The notes: generated by a model not told the origin, from the letters alone. Counted from the stretch's first letter, positions 11,852 to 23,115 are shown. The stretch: 64,000 bases of DNA from Dromiciops gliroides (GCF_019393635.1 NC_057862.1:244895941-244959940), one strand, 5' to 3'. Made by a program: numbers and translations.

Positions 11852-12304
11852 CTGCTCCCTTTCGTATCTTCCTCTAAATTCTCCCTACCCCAACAAGAGG
11901 GAGGAGTTAAAGAGATTGGTGTCATGCACTTAAGCAAACATGAGTTTCCAATAAATAGGAGAACATAAGAAGAGAGCCACACTTTACCTCACATTTTGAG
12001 ATAAGCTTGTGAGACATGTGAACTGAGGCTGGTCAGGACTAGCTTCTGAGATTTTTGTACTCTAAATGCAACAATTCTGGTACTAGATCTACCAGCATGC
12101 TAGATCTGCCCTCCATCCACATACCCTCCTCTCCCAGTGATGTCATCCATTAGAAGTAGAGCTCTATCCCATCTCTTACATGTGGGGTACTCCATCTTGG
12201 TACATAGGGAATACCCTGAAAACTCCAGCCTACTCAGAGTTATAATAGGTTTCTGAGCATAACTTCTCTGTAACTTGTGGTTTTCTAATGTTGCCATTGA
12301 GGAT
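11852..12304. other. Unassigned sequence
   Basis: I see no gene, RNA or repeat that I can name. Confidence 0.45.
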
Positions 12305-12420
12305 GGAGCTATCAAGTGACTAGTCCATAATCATGCAGCTATATATCAGCAGCAGGACTTGAATCCAGTTCCTCCTGACCTTAAGGCCAACCATCTAGCT
12401 ACTATGCCATGTTGTCTCTC
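12305..12420 (-). mobile_element. MIR-like SINE fragment
   Basis: 'taatcatgcagctatat...aggacttgaatccagttcctcctgacc' is a diverged reverse-complement MIR/SINE core. Confidence 0.6.
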
Positions 12421-12666
12421 TGAAATAGGAAATACATAATCTGATATTTTAAGCCCTACATAATGACTCCCACCTAATTTTACAATCTAATTTTGTATTA
12501 CTCCATTAGACATTCTCCATCTCAGTCATATAAGTCTATTTGCTGTTCCCTCTATAAAATATTTTGTTTCACCTCCAAGCTTTACATAGGCTGTCCACCA
12601 TGTCTGAAATGGCCTCTCTCCTCATCTCTGCTTCTAAGACTCCATCTTTTTGGTCAAAAGTGGTAG

Positions 12667-13376
12667 ATTTTCTGTGCATACCCTTTGACCCAGCAATAAC
12701 ACTATTGGGTCTTTTTCCCAAAGAGATCATAAAAAAGGGAAAGGGACCCATATGTACAAAAATATTTATAGCTGCTCTTTTCATGGTGGCAAGGAATTGG
12801 AAAGTGAGGAGCTGCCCATCAATTGGGGAATGGCTAAATAAGTTGTGGTATATGAATGTAATGGAATATTATTGTGCTATAAGAAACAATGAGCAGGAGG
12901 AGTTCAGAGAAACCTGGAAGGACTTGCATGAACTGATGATGAGTGAGATGAGCAGAACCAGGAGAACACTGTACACAGTATCAACATTATGTGTTGATCA
13001 ACTGTGATAGACTTGATTCTTCTCAGCAATACAAGATAGTTCCAAAGGACTCATGATGGAAAATGCTTTCCAAATCCAGAAGAGAAAAAGAACCGTGCAA
13101 TATGGATGCAGATTGAACCATACTATTTCTATTGGTTTTAGTGCTGTTGTTTTTCTTTTTTGAGGTTTTTCCTTTTTTGCTCTGATTCTTCTAACAAGAC
13201 TAATGCAGAATTATGTTTAGTGTTATTGTACATATATAGCCTATATCAGATTACTTGCTGTCTTGGGGAGAGGGGGAGGGAGGGGAGAGAGGGAAAACAG
13301 TTCGAAACTAGAAATCTTATAAAAACAAATGTTGAAAACTAAAACTAAATAATAATAATAATAATAATACAAGGAA
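12667..13376 (+). mobile_element. 5'-truncated L1 (ORF2 C-terminus and 3' UTR)
   Basis: The frame from about 12675 to 13007 encodes the last 110 or so residues of L1 ORF2. It shows the 'PFDPAITLLGL', 'FIAALF' and 'MEYYCAIRNN' blocks characteristic of that C-terminus. The 3' UTR follows with a G-rich run (13266-13290) and an AAT-repeat tail (13347-13369). AAAAGTGGTAG flanks it (12656-12666 and 13377-13387), a clean target-site duplication. It is a dead copy that lacks the endonuclease and reverse transcriptase. Confidence 0.93.
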
Positions 13377-13387
13377 AAAAGTGGTAG

Positions 13388-14035
13388 TTTTTGGTGCTAG
13401 CATCAGCTTTGCCTGATCCTCAGTTTTAGTACTCTCATTTTTGAATTTACTTTGTATTCCTTTCACTTATATTTACATATCTGTGCACATATATTTTCCT
13501 TCTGGTAGAATGTAAGCTGCCTGTATGCAGACTGAAGCATACATTTTTCACTTTATTCTTCTTGCTTTTTTTTTAACATGGCTAATATGGAAATATGTTT
13601 TGCATTTCACATGCACAATTGATACCGTATTTCTTGCCTTCAGAATGGGTGAGGCAGGGGTGGGCAGAAGAGAATTCAAAGCTCCAAAAAAAAATTTTTA
13701 ATGGATGTCCAAAATAAATAAATAATAAAATTTTAAAATAGAGAAAGAGAACCCAGAGAAAGAACTCCAGCATGTGGGATGGACTCTCTTTGGAGGATCT
13801 AAGGAATGACATAAAGAAGAATTGTGTAGGATTGGAAAGCATGAATAGGTTGCAACCTGTACTGCTGGGGAAGTATCCATATAGAAGAGATTAAAGGATG
13901 ATAGAATATATGAGTCTAGATTTGCAGCTAGAAGGAACCTTACAGGTCACAGATCCACTAAATTAATAATTATGTATGTATACAAATGTATGATACCTGG
14001 ATATTTGTCAGTTTACCCATTTAACAATGTGAAGT
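13388..14035. other. L2-like tail and unassigned sequence
   Basis: 'cttctggtagaatgtaagctg' (about 13500) resembles a degraded L2-like 3' region. The remainder is unassigned AT-rich sequence and the overlapping frames are not genes. Confidence 0.4.
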
Positions 14036-14039
14036 ACAG

Positions 14040-14150
14040 ATATCTATATGTACCTCCTACTACCTGTGTGACCTTAGGCAATTCACTTAACTTCTCTAAA
14101 ACTCAATTTCCTTCTCTGCAAAATGGAGGAGTAAAATGAAATGGATTTCC
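14040..14150 (+). mobile_element. MIR-like SINE fragment
   Basis: 'ctgtgtgaccttaggcaattc' followed by 'caatttccttctctgcaaaatgg' is the second half of a MIR-type SINE. A short L2-like 3' terminus in reverse ('gagcaggcactctgttatgtg') follows to about 14245. Confidence 0.65.
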
Positions 14151-14249
14151 AATCAATCAACAATCCTTAACAGAGCAGGCACTCTGTTATGTGATGAGAA
14201 TTCAAAGGCAAGGTGCTTACAGACTAGTCAGGAGAGAAAACACACCTTA

Positions 14250-14588
14250 TCTTTTTTCCTCTTTAATTTGTTTCTTCCGGTCCCAGCTAAAGGAATATAA
14301 ATGAGGATGCAACCTTGTGAGCTTCCACAGGTTGGAGAGGAAAACTCTAGAGGTTCTTGGAGCTAGAATCCATGACAGATTTTGTGGACAGATCAACCTG
14401 GTGAGGAGCAAACCTGCCTGATGTAGCTTAGTAGTAGAAGGGAATCAAGTGTATCGACTGAGATGATATAGTAACCATTTAAGGAGGAGCCCACCTTGCC
14501 CAAGGACTGAGGTGGCATACATAAGCATATGCACTCCAGGTGTTGAAGGGAAATACGTTATAACTTCTAATATTGTTCTATCTAGTAA
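14250..14588. other. Unassigned sequence
   Basis: Nothing recognised. Confidence 0.4.
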
Positions 14589-14589
14589 A

Positions 14590-14805
14590 TATCTTCATGA
14601 CCTGATTTGGAGTTTTCTTTGGCAGAGATACTGGAATGGTTTGTCATTTTCTCCTCTAGCTCATTTTACAGATGAAGAAACTGAGGCAAATAGTATTAAG
14701 TAACTTGCCCAGGGTCACATAGCTAGTCTGAGGCCAGATTTGAACTCGGGAATCTTCTTGAATTTATACCGAGCACTCTATCCACTGTGCTGCCTAGCTG
14801 CCTCA
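14590..14805 (-). mobile_element. tRNA-derived SINE with RTE-like tail
   Basis: The reverse complement has the SINE head ('gaggcagctaggcagcacagt'), a MIR-type middle ('ctcagtttcttcatctgtaaa') and a 3' end ('ccaaagaaaactccaaatcagg'). That 3' end resembles the terminus of RTE LINEs, which suggests RTE rather than L1 mobilised it. Confidence 0.75.
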
Positions 14806-15049
14806 GTTAAATGGTACTAGACCTCTGATTACTGGTGGATATTGATAATATAAGGGAGACACTACAACTGGCTGTTAACATTGAGGAAAGATATATTAGA
14901 ATGGAGACAAGCTGGTAGAATGAAAGAACCACCTTGTCTGTTCCCCTGATGGGGAGATGTAGTCTTACTTTGGGAAACCCAGATCATCAGTGCAAGTGGG
15001 AGTTGGGATGAGGATTCCCAGAGATTATATGGGTTATATTACTTCTATT

Positions 15050-15840
15050 ATTTTTCTGATTAGTCTCCTTGTCTCAAATCTCTCCCCACTCCAATCCATT
15101 CTCTACTCATCTACTAAAATCATTTTCCTAAAGTACAAGTTTGACCATGTCACTCCCCTACTCAAGGTTTATTGTAGCTCCCTAATACCTCTAGGATTAA
15201 ATATAAAGTGCTCTGGTATTTAAATCCCTTTGGCCTGGCTCCCTCCTATCTTTCTAGGATTCTTGTATTTTTACTCTACATAACACTCCATGTCTCTACT
15301 CCGTTTCTTTTTTTTGGGGGGGGGGGCAGGACAATGGGGGTTAAGTGACTTGCCAGGGTCACATAGCTCGTGTCAAGTGTCTGAGGCTGGATTTGAACTC
15401 AGGTCCTCCTGAATCCAGGGCCTGTGCTTTATCCACTGTGCCACCTAGCTGTTCCCCTACTATGTGTCTTTACCTTAGCCATTCCCCATGCTTGGAATGT
15501 TCTCTCTTCTCACTTTTGCCTCAGCTTCCTGTCTTCCTTCAAGTCTCAATATAAACCCCAGCTTCTTCTGTAGGTTTTTCCCAGTCCTTCATCTATTCTA
15601 CCTACTCCCTTCCTTGGGCTGCACCCCCTGCACTTTACTCAATGCTAACTCTCTGAGATTACTTCTCATTTACACTGTATGTATTTTGTATGTACATATT
15701 GACATGTTGTCTATCTATCTCCATTACACCATGAGTTCCTTTGAGGACCAGGGTGTTGTTTTTGCCTTTCTTTGTATCTCCTGCACTTAGCACTTACCTG
15801 GCACAGTGTAAGTGCTTAATAGTTTTACTGACTGACTGAT
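15050..15840 (+). mobile_element. L2/CR1-like LINE 3' region, split by a SINE
   Basis: 'ccccactccaatccattctc', 'gaccatgtcactcccctactc' and 'cttgaatttaaatccctt'-like phrases lie left of the SINE. 'gccattccccatgcttggaatg' and 'agcacttacctggcacagtg' lie to its right. Together they form one L2-like 3' region ending near 15840. The short open frames over it are non-functional. Confidence 0.75.
15308..15457 (-). mobile_element. WSINE1-like SINE
   Basis: A complete copy in reverse orientation inside the L2-like repeat. It starts after a T-run and an unusual run of G (15316-15326) and ends at 'ccacctagctgttcccc'. Confidence 0.88.
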
Positions 15841-16320
15841 CGCTCATTCCTTCTCTTTAATTTAATAAAACAACTTTCCCCACTTAACTATGTGTACCAT
15901 GACATGGGGTTTTATACTTTTCTTCAGGTAGTATCTACTGTCCCTCCATGCAGCTGGAAATGGAATTTCAGAGTGCTTTAGAAATTTAGCCACTGCTTAG
16001 GAGGGAGGAGGCAGATCTGAGAACAGAGTCCAGAAGCCCTCTTTCACAGGAAGTATTTCTTCTGGTTACACCAAATAGCCTTCCTGATTATGTCAAGTTG
16101 TAGTTGAAATCCCCAACAATTTAGTGGCTAAGGTACCCTGTAGATACTTTTAGTAGAACTTTAAAAAGCTTGAGACTTTTATATTTCAAAACTTCACTCT
16201 TCTCTCCAAGACTGATAACTTCTAAAGGATAAGGAGAATCTATTAGGAAGGAATTTTTGTCATTCACTGGAACATGTAATTGTGCTTCTGTTGGAATTTT
16301 TACTGGACTTACGGGTACTT
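15841..16320. other. Unassigned sequence
   Basis: No family is recognised between the L2-like copy and the putative hAT element. Confidence 0.4.
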
Positions 16321-16872
16321 AGAGAAGTGATCTTCAAAGTGGGTGCTCCAACATCATGGGGAGCTGTTGCCACGACCCCCAATTATGACAAATTAACAAA
16401 TGGAGATGGGGTATAAAAGTAAGAGAGGAAAAGAGGATGGTATCACAACCTTCCTACAATTATGGTTCCTTTCTCCAATACTCCAAGAGTGGCTTTATCT
16501 ATTAGAGCACAACATTCGCCCACTCTACTCCCACCTTCCTTATCACTAGCCTCCTGTAGTTGTGCATGCTCTGCCAACCTTTGTCCTATTTTCTGCCAGG
16601 CATATACTCCTCAGGATGGTTTAAAACCTAACCCCTGGCCAGGAGCATCTGCTGTGCGGTCAAATTCATCTTCCCCACTCCCAGCATACTGTATTCTTAT
16701 CTCCAGCTAACATCCTGGTTGTGGGTGCCCCTTCTCCTAGCCAGGACCTCTGAACTCTGGGGCAGTTGTCCTGTGAGGGAAGAGCTGCCACTCCCTGCCC
16801 CTTTTGTTTTTTAGTGTGATATATAGTATGCACAGAATGAGCAGACATGGATGGGTTATACTCATTACGTTA

Positions 16873-17022
16873 TCTTTTTTTGGGGGGTGAGGCAATTGGG
16901 GTTAATGTGACTTGCCCAGGGTCACACAACTAGTAAGTGTCAAGTATCTGAGGCTGGATTTGAACTCAGGTCCTCCTGAATCCAGGGCCAGTGCTCTATC
17001 CACTGCACCACCTAGTTGCCCC
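16873..17022 (-). mobile_element. WSINE1-like SINE
   Basis: Complete in reverse orientation, mainly the 'gaggcaattgggg / ctctatcc' sequence type. Imperfect TTATCTTT repeats flank it on both sides, the likely target duplication. Confidence 0.9.
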
Positions 17023-17029
17023 ATACCTT

Positions 17030-17465
17030 ATCTTTACTCCCAAACTCACCCTTCTTCTGAACTTCCTTATTACTGCTAAAGGTACCACCTTTAGCCCCCC
17101 CCTTCACTCAGGTTGAAAAACCTTGATGTCATGCTTAAGTCTTCATTTTTACTTACCCTAAAATATTCGTTAAGTTGTCAAATCTTGTCATTTCTATTTC
17201 CACAACAGCTCTCAATCTGTTTGCTTCTTTTTATTTACACAGCACTACCCTAGTTCAGGCCTTCATCACTGCTTGCCTGGATTATTTATTGCAATAGCCT
17301 CCTAATTGGTCTCCCTGCTTTAAGCCTCTCCCACTCTAATCCATCCTGTACACAGCTGCCAAAGTGATTTTCCTAAAGCATAGGTCTGACCATGTCAACC
17401 CCTTTTCAATAAATTCCAGTGGCTCCCTATTGACTCAAGGATCACATACCATTTCATTTTTATCT
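17030..17465 (+). mobile_element. L2/CR1-like LINE fragment
   Basis: 'ttcaggccttcatcactgctt', 'gcaatagcctcctaattggtc', 'cccactctaatccatcctgt' and 'gaccatgtcaacccc' are successive blocks of the L2-like 3' region. Confidence 0.75.
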
Positions 17466-17825
17466 CACCTTTTAAAATTTTTGTTTTGTATCTGTTTTAT
17501 AATGTACATAATTATGGTAACACATGTATATAGTTTATACACAATTAAATATACACAGATTGATGGTGTATATATACTTAAGAGGTTGTTTTTGATTTTG
17601 CTTTCACTGATTGGGTACACAATTGAAAGTTTGGAGACCACTGGCCTAGCACATGATGCTAATGAAGTCAGTGTTCTAAGTCCAGGTCCCACATGGGCAA
17701 CTTAGCTTCATATAGAACAAGTGTTCCTTGATGATAGACTGAAGTTCTTACTAGGACAGTCAATGTTTGGGAAGTGTATGCCACTGGTTCCAAGATAACA
17801 AAGTTCTTGCTGCCCATTTATTCTA

Positions 17826-18021
17826 TAGGTAGGCCAGATGTCAAGAAGGGGTTTCAATATTTAACAACTTTTATTTTTTGTTTGTTAATTTATAATACCA
17901 TAGCATCACATACAGCATATATAGGACATGAATTTAAATTATGTATAAAAATCAAATCTCATAATGGCGATAAAAATAATTTTCAAAAATTATTAAAAAC
18001 ATTGTGACTTTTGGCTACCCT
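17826..18021 (+). mobile_element. Mariner-like MITE, copy 1
   Basis: A 196-bp element homologous along its length to the copy at 22652-22859. It shares 'caatatttaa', 'taccatagcatcac', 'catatataggacatgaattt', 'aataattttcaaaaa' and a terminal 'gacttttggctacccta'. The left end 'aggtaggccagatgtcaaga' is roughly the inverse of the right end. It is too short to encode a transposase. Confidence 0.65.
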
Positions 18022-18259
18022 ATACCTTCTAGTTCATCCTACATGAATTAGTCAGATTAATATTCCTAAAACTGTTTTGGATGTGTCATTATTTCCTTAT
18101 AAACATTCAATTGCTTTCATTGGCTAAACAATAAAGTCTTAATATCTTTAACCTATTATTAATTTTTTATCATAATCTGCCTTCAAATGGGCCATTCTCA
18201 TATACTCTTCTCCCAGCATAGCATGCTTTTCCTCTTCTTCTCTGCTTCTCTATACATAT

Positions 18260-18740
18260 ATGACAAAATAGTCATAATAGCACTTTTATGGTAGCGAAGA
18301 ACTAAAAAGTGCCTGAGGTATGGCTAAAAAGAATTATGGAATGAGAATATAAGGAATATGTTTGTGCCTTAAGCCATAAATGAGGAATTCAGAGAAATAT
18401 GGAAAGACTATATGAACTGATATAGAATGAAAGAAGGAAGAACAAGAGAACAACATACACATAATTACTACATTAAAATAAGTAGAATCATCACTAAAAT
18501 GTAGCTGAACTCAGATAAATTGTAACAACGAATTTCAGTCTTAGAGAAAAGAGAATAAGACACAGTTTTATCTTCTAGGTAAAGAGGTGGAACACTATGG
18601 TGTGGAAAATTGTAGATGAGCTACAGTTGCTGCATTGGTTTGTTTTACTTAACTGTTTTGACTTACATGGGAAGGTTCAATGTGTATGGGGCATGTTCAA
18701 TGTGTAAACACAAAAATCCTTTTTAAAAATTTTAGAGCTT
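18260..18740 (+). mobile_element. Old L1 3' fragment
   Basis: It is diverged but colinear with the L1 3' part at 12780-13080 ('tggtagcgaagaact', 'gaattcagagaaatatggaaag', 'gaagaacaagagaacaac'). It is much older than that copy and no target duplication is visible. Confidence 0.5.
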
Positions 18741-19756
18741 AAAATTTAGTCAGGGAAATCAACTGTAAACATGAAATTATTTTGGAGTAGTAATGGGGTC
18801 AAATTAATGAAATTAATTATTTAATTTTAATATTTAATTTTTCTAATTATGTATAAAAACAATTTTTAACCTTTAAAAAAGTTTTTGTTTCAAATTCTTT
18901 GTGTCCCTCCCTTCTTATCTTTCTCATTGAGAAGGCAAGCAATATGAGTTATACATGTGCAGTCATGCAAAATATATTTCCATATTAATCATGTTGTGAA
19001 AGAAAACAGACCAAAACCAAACCAAACCAAACCAACAAAACCAAGAAAAAATAAAGTTAAAAAAGTATGCTTCAACCTGTATTCAGACTCCATCAATTCT
19101 TTCTCTAGAGGTGGATAGCATTTTTCATCATAAGTCCTTCAGAACTGTCTGGGATCATTGTGTTTCTGAGAAGAGCTAAGTCACTCATAGTTGATCATCA
19201 CACAATGTTGCTGATACTGTATATAATGTTCTCCTGGTTCTGCTCACTTTAATTTGTATCAGTTCATATGAGTCTTTTCAGGTTTTTCTGAAAGCATCCT
19301 GCTCATCATTTCTTAGAGAACAATAGTATTCTACACAATCATATACCACAACCTGTTCAGTCATTCCTCAATTGATGGGTATACCCTCAATTTCTAATTC
19401 TTGCCCTAAATATTTGCTATAATATTTTTGAACCTCTAGGTTCTTTTTATTCCTTTTCTGTCTTTTAAAAATCTCTTCGGGATATAGACCTAGGGGTGGT
19501 ATTTCTGGGTCAAAGGGGGTATGCGCAGTTTTGATAGCACTTTGGACATACTTCACAATTTTTCCCCCAGAATGATTGGACTAGTTTACAACTATATCAA
19601 CTCCAACTCTTGATGTCTCATGGAGACATTAGCTTTCCATTGCCCAATTGTACTGTTATACTTCCTTTTCCATTTGCCCAATTGTACTTTTTAAGGAGTT
19701 TTTCTCTTGAGTAGGTTTTTGTGCCTCTTTTACCATTTGGCTTGTTCAGTTTTTTT

Positions 19757-19932
19757 ATTTATTTTTATTTATTTTTAAAATTTTTTTTAGTGAGGCAATT
19801 GGGGTTAAGTGACTTGCCCAGGGTCACACAGCTACTAAGTGTTAAGTGTTAAGTGTCTGAGGCCGGATTTGAACTCAGGTACTCCTGACTCCAGGGCTGG
19901 TGCTCTATCCACTGTGCCACCTAGCTGCCCCT
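19757..19932 (-). mobile_element. WSINE1-like SINE
   Basis: Complete, 'gaggcaattgggg' type, with a TTTA-rich tail and an internal TTAAGTG duplication at about 19840-19855. The target duplication GCTTGTTCAGTTTTTT / GCTTATTCAGTTTTTT flanks it (19740 and 19933). Confidence 0.93.
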
Positions 19933-20076
19933 GCTTATTCAGTTTTTTAAAGTGGTATTTTATTCAATATTTTTGTGCCTCCTTTAACCAAGCTGTTGGT
20001 TCTTTTTTCATGATTTTTTTTTTGCACCACTCATTTCTTTTCCTTATTTTTCTTCTACCTCTCTTATTTGACTTTT

Positions 20077-20225
20077 TTTCTTTTTTTTTTAAGTGAGGCA
20101 ATTGGGGTTAAGTGACTTGCCCAGGGTCACACAGCTAGTAAGTGTTAAGTGTCTGAGGCCAGATTTGAACTCAGGTCCTCCTGACTCCAGGGCCGGTGCT
20201 CTATCCACTGCGCCACCTAGCTACC
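20077..20225 (-). mobile_element. WSINE1-like SINE
   Basis: Complete, 'gaggcaattgggg' type, with little divergence. CCTCTCTTATTTGA flanks it (20058-20071 and 20226-20239) as a perfect target duplication. Confidence 0.95.
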
Positions 20226-21221
20226 CCTCTCTTATTTGATTTTTAAAAACTCTTTTTGAGCTCTTGTAGGAATTCATCTTGGGCTAGAGACCAATTAGCA
20301 TTTCTGAGGCTTTAGATGTAGTAATTTAGATTTTGTTGTCTTTTTCTGAGTTTGTGTTTTGATCATCCCTGTCACCGTAATAATCTTCTATGGTTAGGTT
20401 CTTATTTTGTTGTTTGCTCATGTTCCTAGCCTATTTCTTGACTTTTAACTTTATGTTAAAGTTGCACTCTGCTCCTGGAGTAGAGGGGCCCCTGTTCTAA
20501 GGTTCAGATTTTTTGTGCTGCTGTTTTCAGAGCTAGTTCTGAGTCTATGTTTCCTGTTTTTCTAAGAAGTGTGGTCACTGCTCTCCTGTCCTGTGCTCTG
20601 GTCTGTGAGTGACCACAAGCATTCTTTTCTGACCTGGAACTGTGACCAGGTTTCCCACTTCCCTGTGCCTGAATTCTTTAGTTTGCTAGTGTTCCTCCTC
20701 ACCCTGAGACTTCTACCCAAAAACATACATGGGAAATGCAACAAAATCCTGCACCCAATGACGGGAAAATGTTCCCTGTAATCTTCTTTAGAGCAATTGT
20801 ACAACCCCCTTGCTGTCTATGGACTGAGAGAGCTATGTCACCCCCAAGGCCTTCTGTGAGCTTGTCTATGCCACCTATGCTATACTGTGCTCCACTCTCA
20901 CACCACCGTGAAAGACTTTTCCTTCCCACCTTCTAAGTTGTCTTGGGCTGGAAAATTCTTTCACTCTGTCTTTTTGGGTGTTCTGTTACTCCAGAGTTCA
21001 TTTTGAGGTGCTATTTTAAAGTTGTTCAAGGGGAATTTGGGATAGCTCAAGTGAGTCCCTACCTTTATTCCACTATCTTGTGGAGTAATTCTTTTTAAAA
21101 GAAATTGAAAACTGTTTCAAAAGATCTAGCTCTTCCTTTAGTTTCCTGTGAATTTATCTATTCTATTTGCTGGAATGTTTTCCTTTAGCTGGTTAATACA
21201 TGGAATTCTTGCATTTCTAAA

Positions 21222-21270
21222 ACACACACGCACGTGGAAACATGCACACACACACACACACAAACACACA
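21222..21270. repeat. (CA)n microsatellite
   Basis: Imperfect CA repeats with single interruptions. Confidence 0.9.
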
Positions 21271-21346
21271 CAACCAAGATTTATGGAGAAAAAGGAGATT
21301 CTTTTTCACAACTAAAGCTTTGTAAGATTTCCTTTCATATGGGGGT

Positions 21347-21485
21347 GGGGGCAGCTAGTGGCACAGGTGATAAAGCACTGGCCCTGGATTCAGGAGGACC
21401 TGAGCTCAATCTGGCCTTAGACACTTGACACTTACTAGCTGTGTGACCCTGGGCAAGTCACTTAACCTTCATTGCCCTAAAAAAA
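21347..21485 (+). mobile_element. WSINE1-like SINE
   Basis: A full copy with a short A-tail. The duplication ATTTCCTTTCAT / ATTTCTTTTCAT lies at 21327-21338 and 21486-21497. It is the 'gataaagca' type. Confidence 0.92.
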
Positions 21486-21679
21486 ATTTCTTTTCATGGC
21501 CCCAGGTGCCATAGGACAGGCTGCTAATATTTAGCTGTGTTCTGCTCCAGCAAGGTTCTAGCATTTGGAAGTGCAACTCATTTCCTCCATAGCTTATAAA
21601 GGCCTGAGAGGAAAGAAGGTGAAGAAAACACATGTTAAAGGACTAAGTGTTGTAAGTAGCAGTTACTCAACTGTAGTCT

Positions 21680-22340
21680 CTAGGCATTTATAGTAGGAAA
21701 AGTTCACTTTAAACAAGTCAAACCATAGAGACCTTCACATAAAAATTTTGATTTTTCACTTTTTAGATCTCCATTTATCCAATCTTGCTCGCTCTTTGTT
21801 TTAGTGACAAAAGAAAGATCCTCTTTCACATGACTTTAAAATGATTTCAGACAAAATAAAGCATAAACACATTAACATAAAAGATCAAATTTACACATGC
21901 TAGGAAATGTTTTAGAAGTTAGGGACATAGTGATTGAAGCAAACTAGTTTGTAAAAGATGCACAATTATCTTACACAATGTTGCATTGTAAGAAATTGAT
22001 TATGGTCTAAAAATCTGGGTTAGGAATATAATTAAATTGATTAGTGTCATAGGATAAAATAAAAAGCAAAGTTTGTGACAATTTGCCCATGGCTAGTCCA
22101 GAAAGGCTCTTGTAGGAACATTTAAAACATAAGCCTTTGTTCGGTCAATCTGCTGCTTTCAGGTCAGGTGCAACCTGTGGTGTGGCTGAAATATTTCAAA
22201 CAGTCAATCACAAATGTGTCATTTGACCCGCTGTTCTTCCAAAGAGGTATGGAAAATGTGTTTCTTGCTGAGATAACCTGAAATCAAATAAACATAATCT
22301 CTTTAATTCATTCTAAATAGTTCCATATTTAAGCCTAAAT
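21680..22340. promoter_or_regulatory. Candidate conserved non-coding element
   Basis: The segment is repeat-free and contains 'aggtcaggtgcaacctgtgg', 'gtcaatcacaaatgtgtcatt', 'ttacacaatgttgcattgtaag' and other non-repetitive blocks. The lack of transposons over 650 bp is uncommon here. Whether it is conserved is unknown. Confidence 0.25.
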
Positions 22341-22534
22341 ACAATAGAACACAAAGCTTCTGGCTTTAAAAAAAAAGAAGTTTTTTATGTGTGTGTGGTT
22401 GTTGTTTGTTTCCAGTTTGTGTTATTTTAAGAGTATAATTTGCTGTTAAAACCAAGTGGACCACTTTCATTCTATATAGACACAGAGGTGGATCATATTC
22501 CTCAACGTGCTATTTCTGAGCAAGTGCAGTTAAT

Positions 22535-22650
22535 GTGTATGTGTGTGTGTATATATATGTATGTGTGTGTACATGTGAACAAACGTATACAAACACACAT
22601 AGACATTGGTATATGTGTATACATATATATATATGCGCATATATACATAT
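22535..22650. repeat. TG/TA-rich microsatellite
   Basis: Interrupted TGTGTA, CATACA and TATA repeats. The overlapping Cys/Tyr/His-rich frames are artefacts. Confidence 0.9.
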
Positions 22651-22651
22651 A

Positions 22652-22859
22652 CAAAGGATGGACCAAAAGTCATGAATATTTAATAATTCCTTTTTTGTTT
22701 TAATGTAAAATACCATGGCATCATTTACAGTATATATAGGAAATGAATTTACATTACATGTGAAAAATCAAGTCTCCTAAGTGGTAAAAAAATAAAGAAA
22801 AATAATTTTCAAAAAGTTATTAAAACACTAGACCCCTTCATGACTTTTGGCCCACCCTG
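22652..22859 (+). mobile_element. Mariner-like MITE, copy 2
   Basis: A 208-bp element with inverted ends. The left end is CAAAGGATGGACCAAAAGTC. The reverse complement of the right end is CAGGGTGGGCCAAAAGTC. The left flank ends in TA, as for Tc1/mariner insertion, while the right flank reads CATA, so the right TA may have mutated. It has no open frame, so it would depend on a transposase supplied elsewhere. Confidence 0.75.
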
Positions 22860-23115
22860 CATATGTTCATATATCTCTATCTCTATCCATACATGCAGAT
22901 ACACATATATACACATATATACACATATATATCTATGTACTTTGTATATATACATGTATATGTATATATATATATAAATACATTTGTATGTAGATATACA
23001 TAGATATAAATACACACACACATATACTCTGAGCAGGTCCAGGTATATGTTATACATAATACATATTCCTTTGACCAAATGTGTGTATATAAATATATAT
23101 ATATATAATATTTAT
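22860..23115. repeat. (TATATACA)n microsatellite
   Basis: About 250 bp of interrupted ATATACAC/TATA repeats starts right at the end of the MITE. Both-strand Tyr/Ile/Cys-rich frames here are artefacts. Confidence 0.92.

Larger units (their letters stand above)
16322..17645 (+). mobile_element. Possible hAT-type DNA transposon remnant, much interrupted
   Basis: The left end reads 'gaagtgatcttcaaagtggg' and is followed by 'cgacccccaattatgac'. The right end reads 'gaaagtttggagaccactgg', whose reverse complement begins CAGTGGTCTCCAAAC. This resembles imperfect hAT-type inverted termini. The right arm 'acacatgtatatagtttata...ttttgattttgctttcactgattgggt' is also typical. A WSINE (16873-17022) and an L2-like piece (17030-17465) lie between. 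The 8-bp duplication is too degraded to confirm. Confidence 0.45.
18860..21082 (-). mobile_element. Internally deleted L1: 5' UTR and ORF1 start fused to ORF2 end
   Basis: Reading the minus strand, 21082 to about 20430 resembles the GC-richer marsupial L1 5' UTR. From 20430 to about 19650 it resembles the ORF1 N-terminal, coiled-coil-encoding region. From about 19650 to 18860 it is the ORF2 C-terminus ('PFDPEIPPLGLYPEEI' block, 19368-19556) and 3' region. Everything between ORF1 and the ORF2 C-terminus, including endonuclease and reverse transcriptase, is missing. Two WSINEs interrupt it at 19757 and 20077. The fusion point near 19650 is approximate. Confidence 0.65.

Noticed and set aside
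12564-13007. 147-residue frame as a host gene
   Set aside because: From about 12675 onward it is the L1 ORF2 C-terminus, inside an insertion with target duplications. The first 34 residues are host flank.
20562-20936. Overlapping 66-80 residue frames on both strands as an exon
   Set aside because: The sequence resembles the L1 5' UTR, which is GC-richer and often open by chance.
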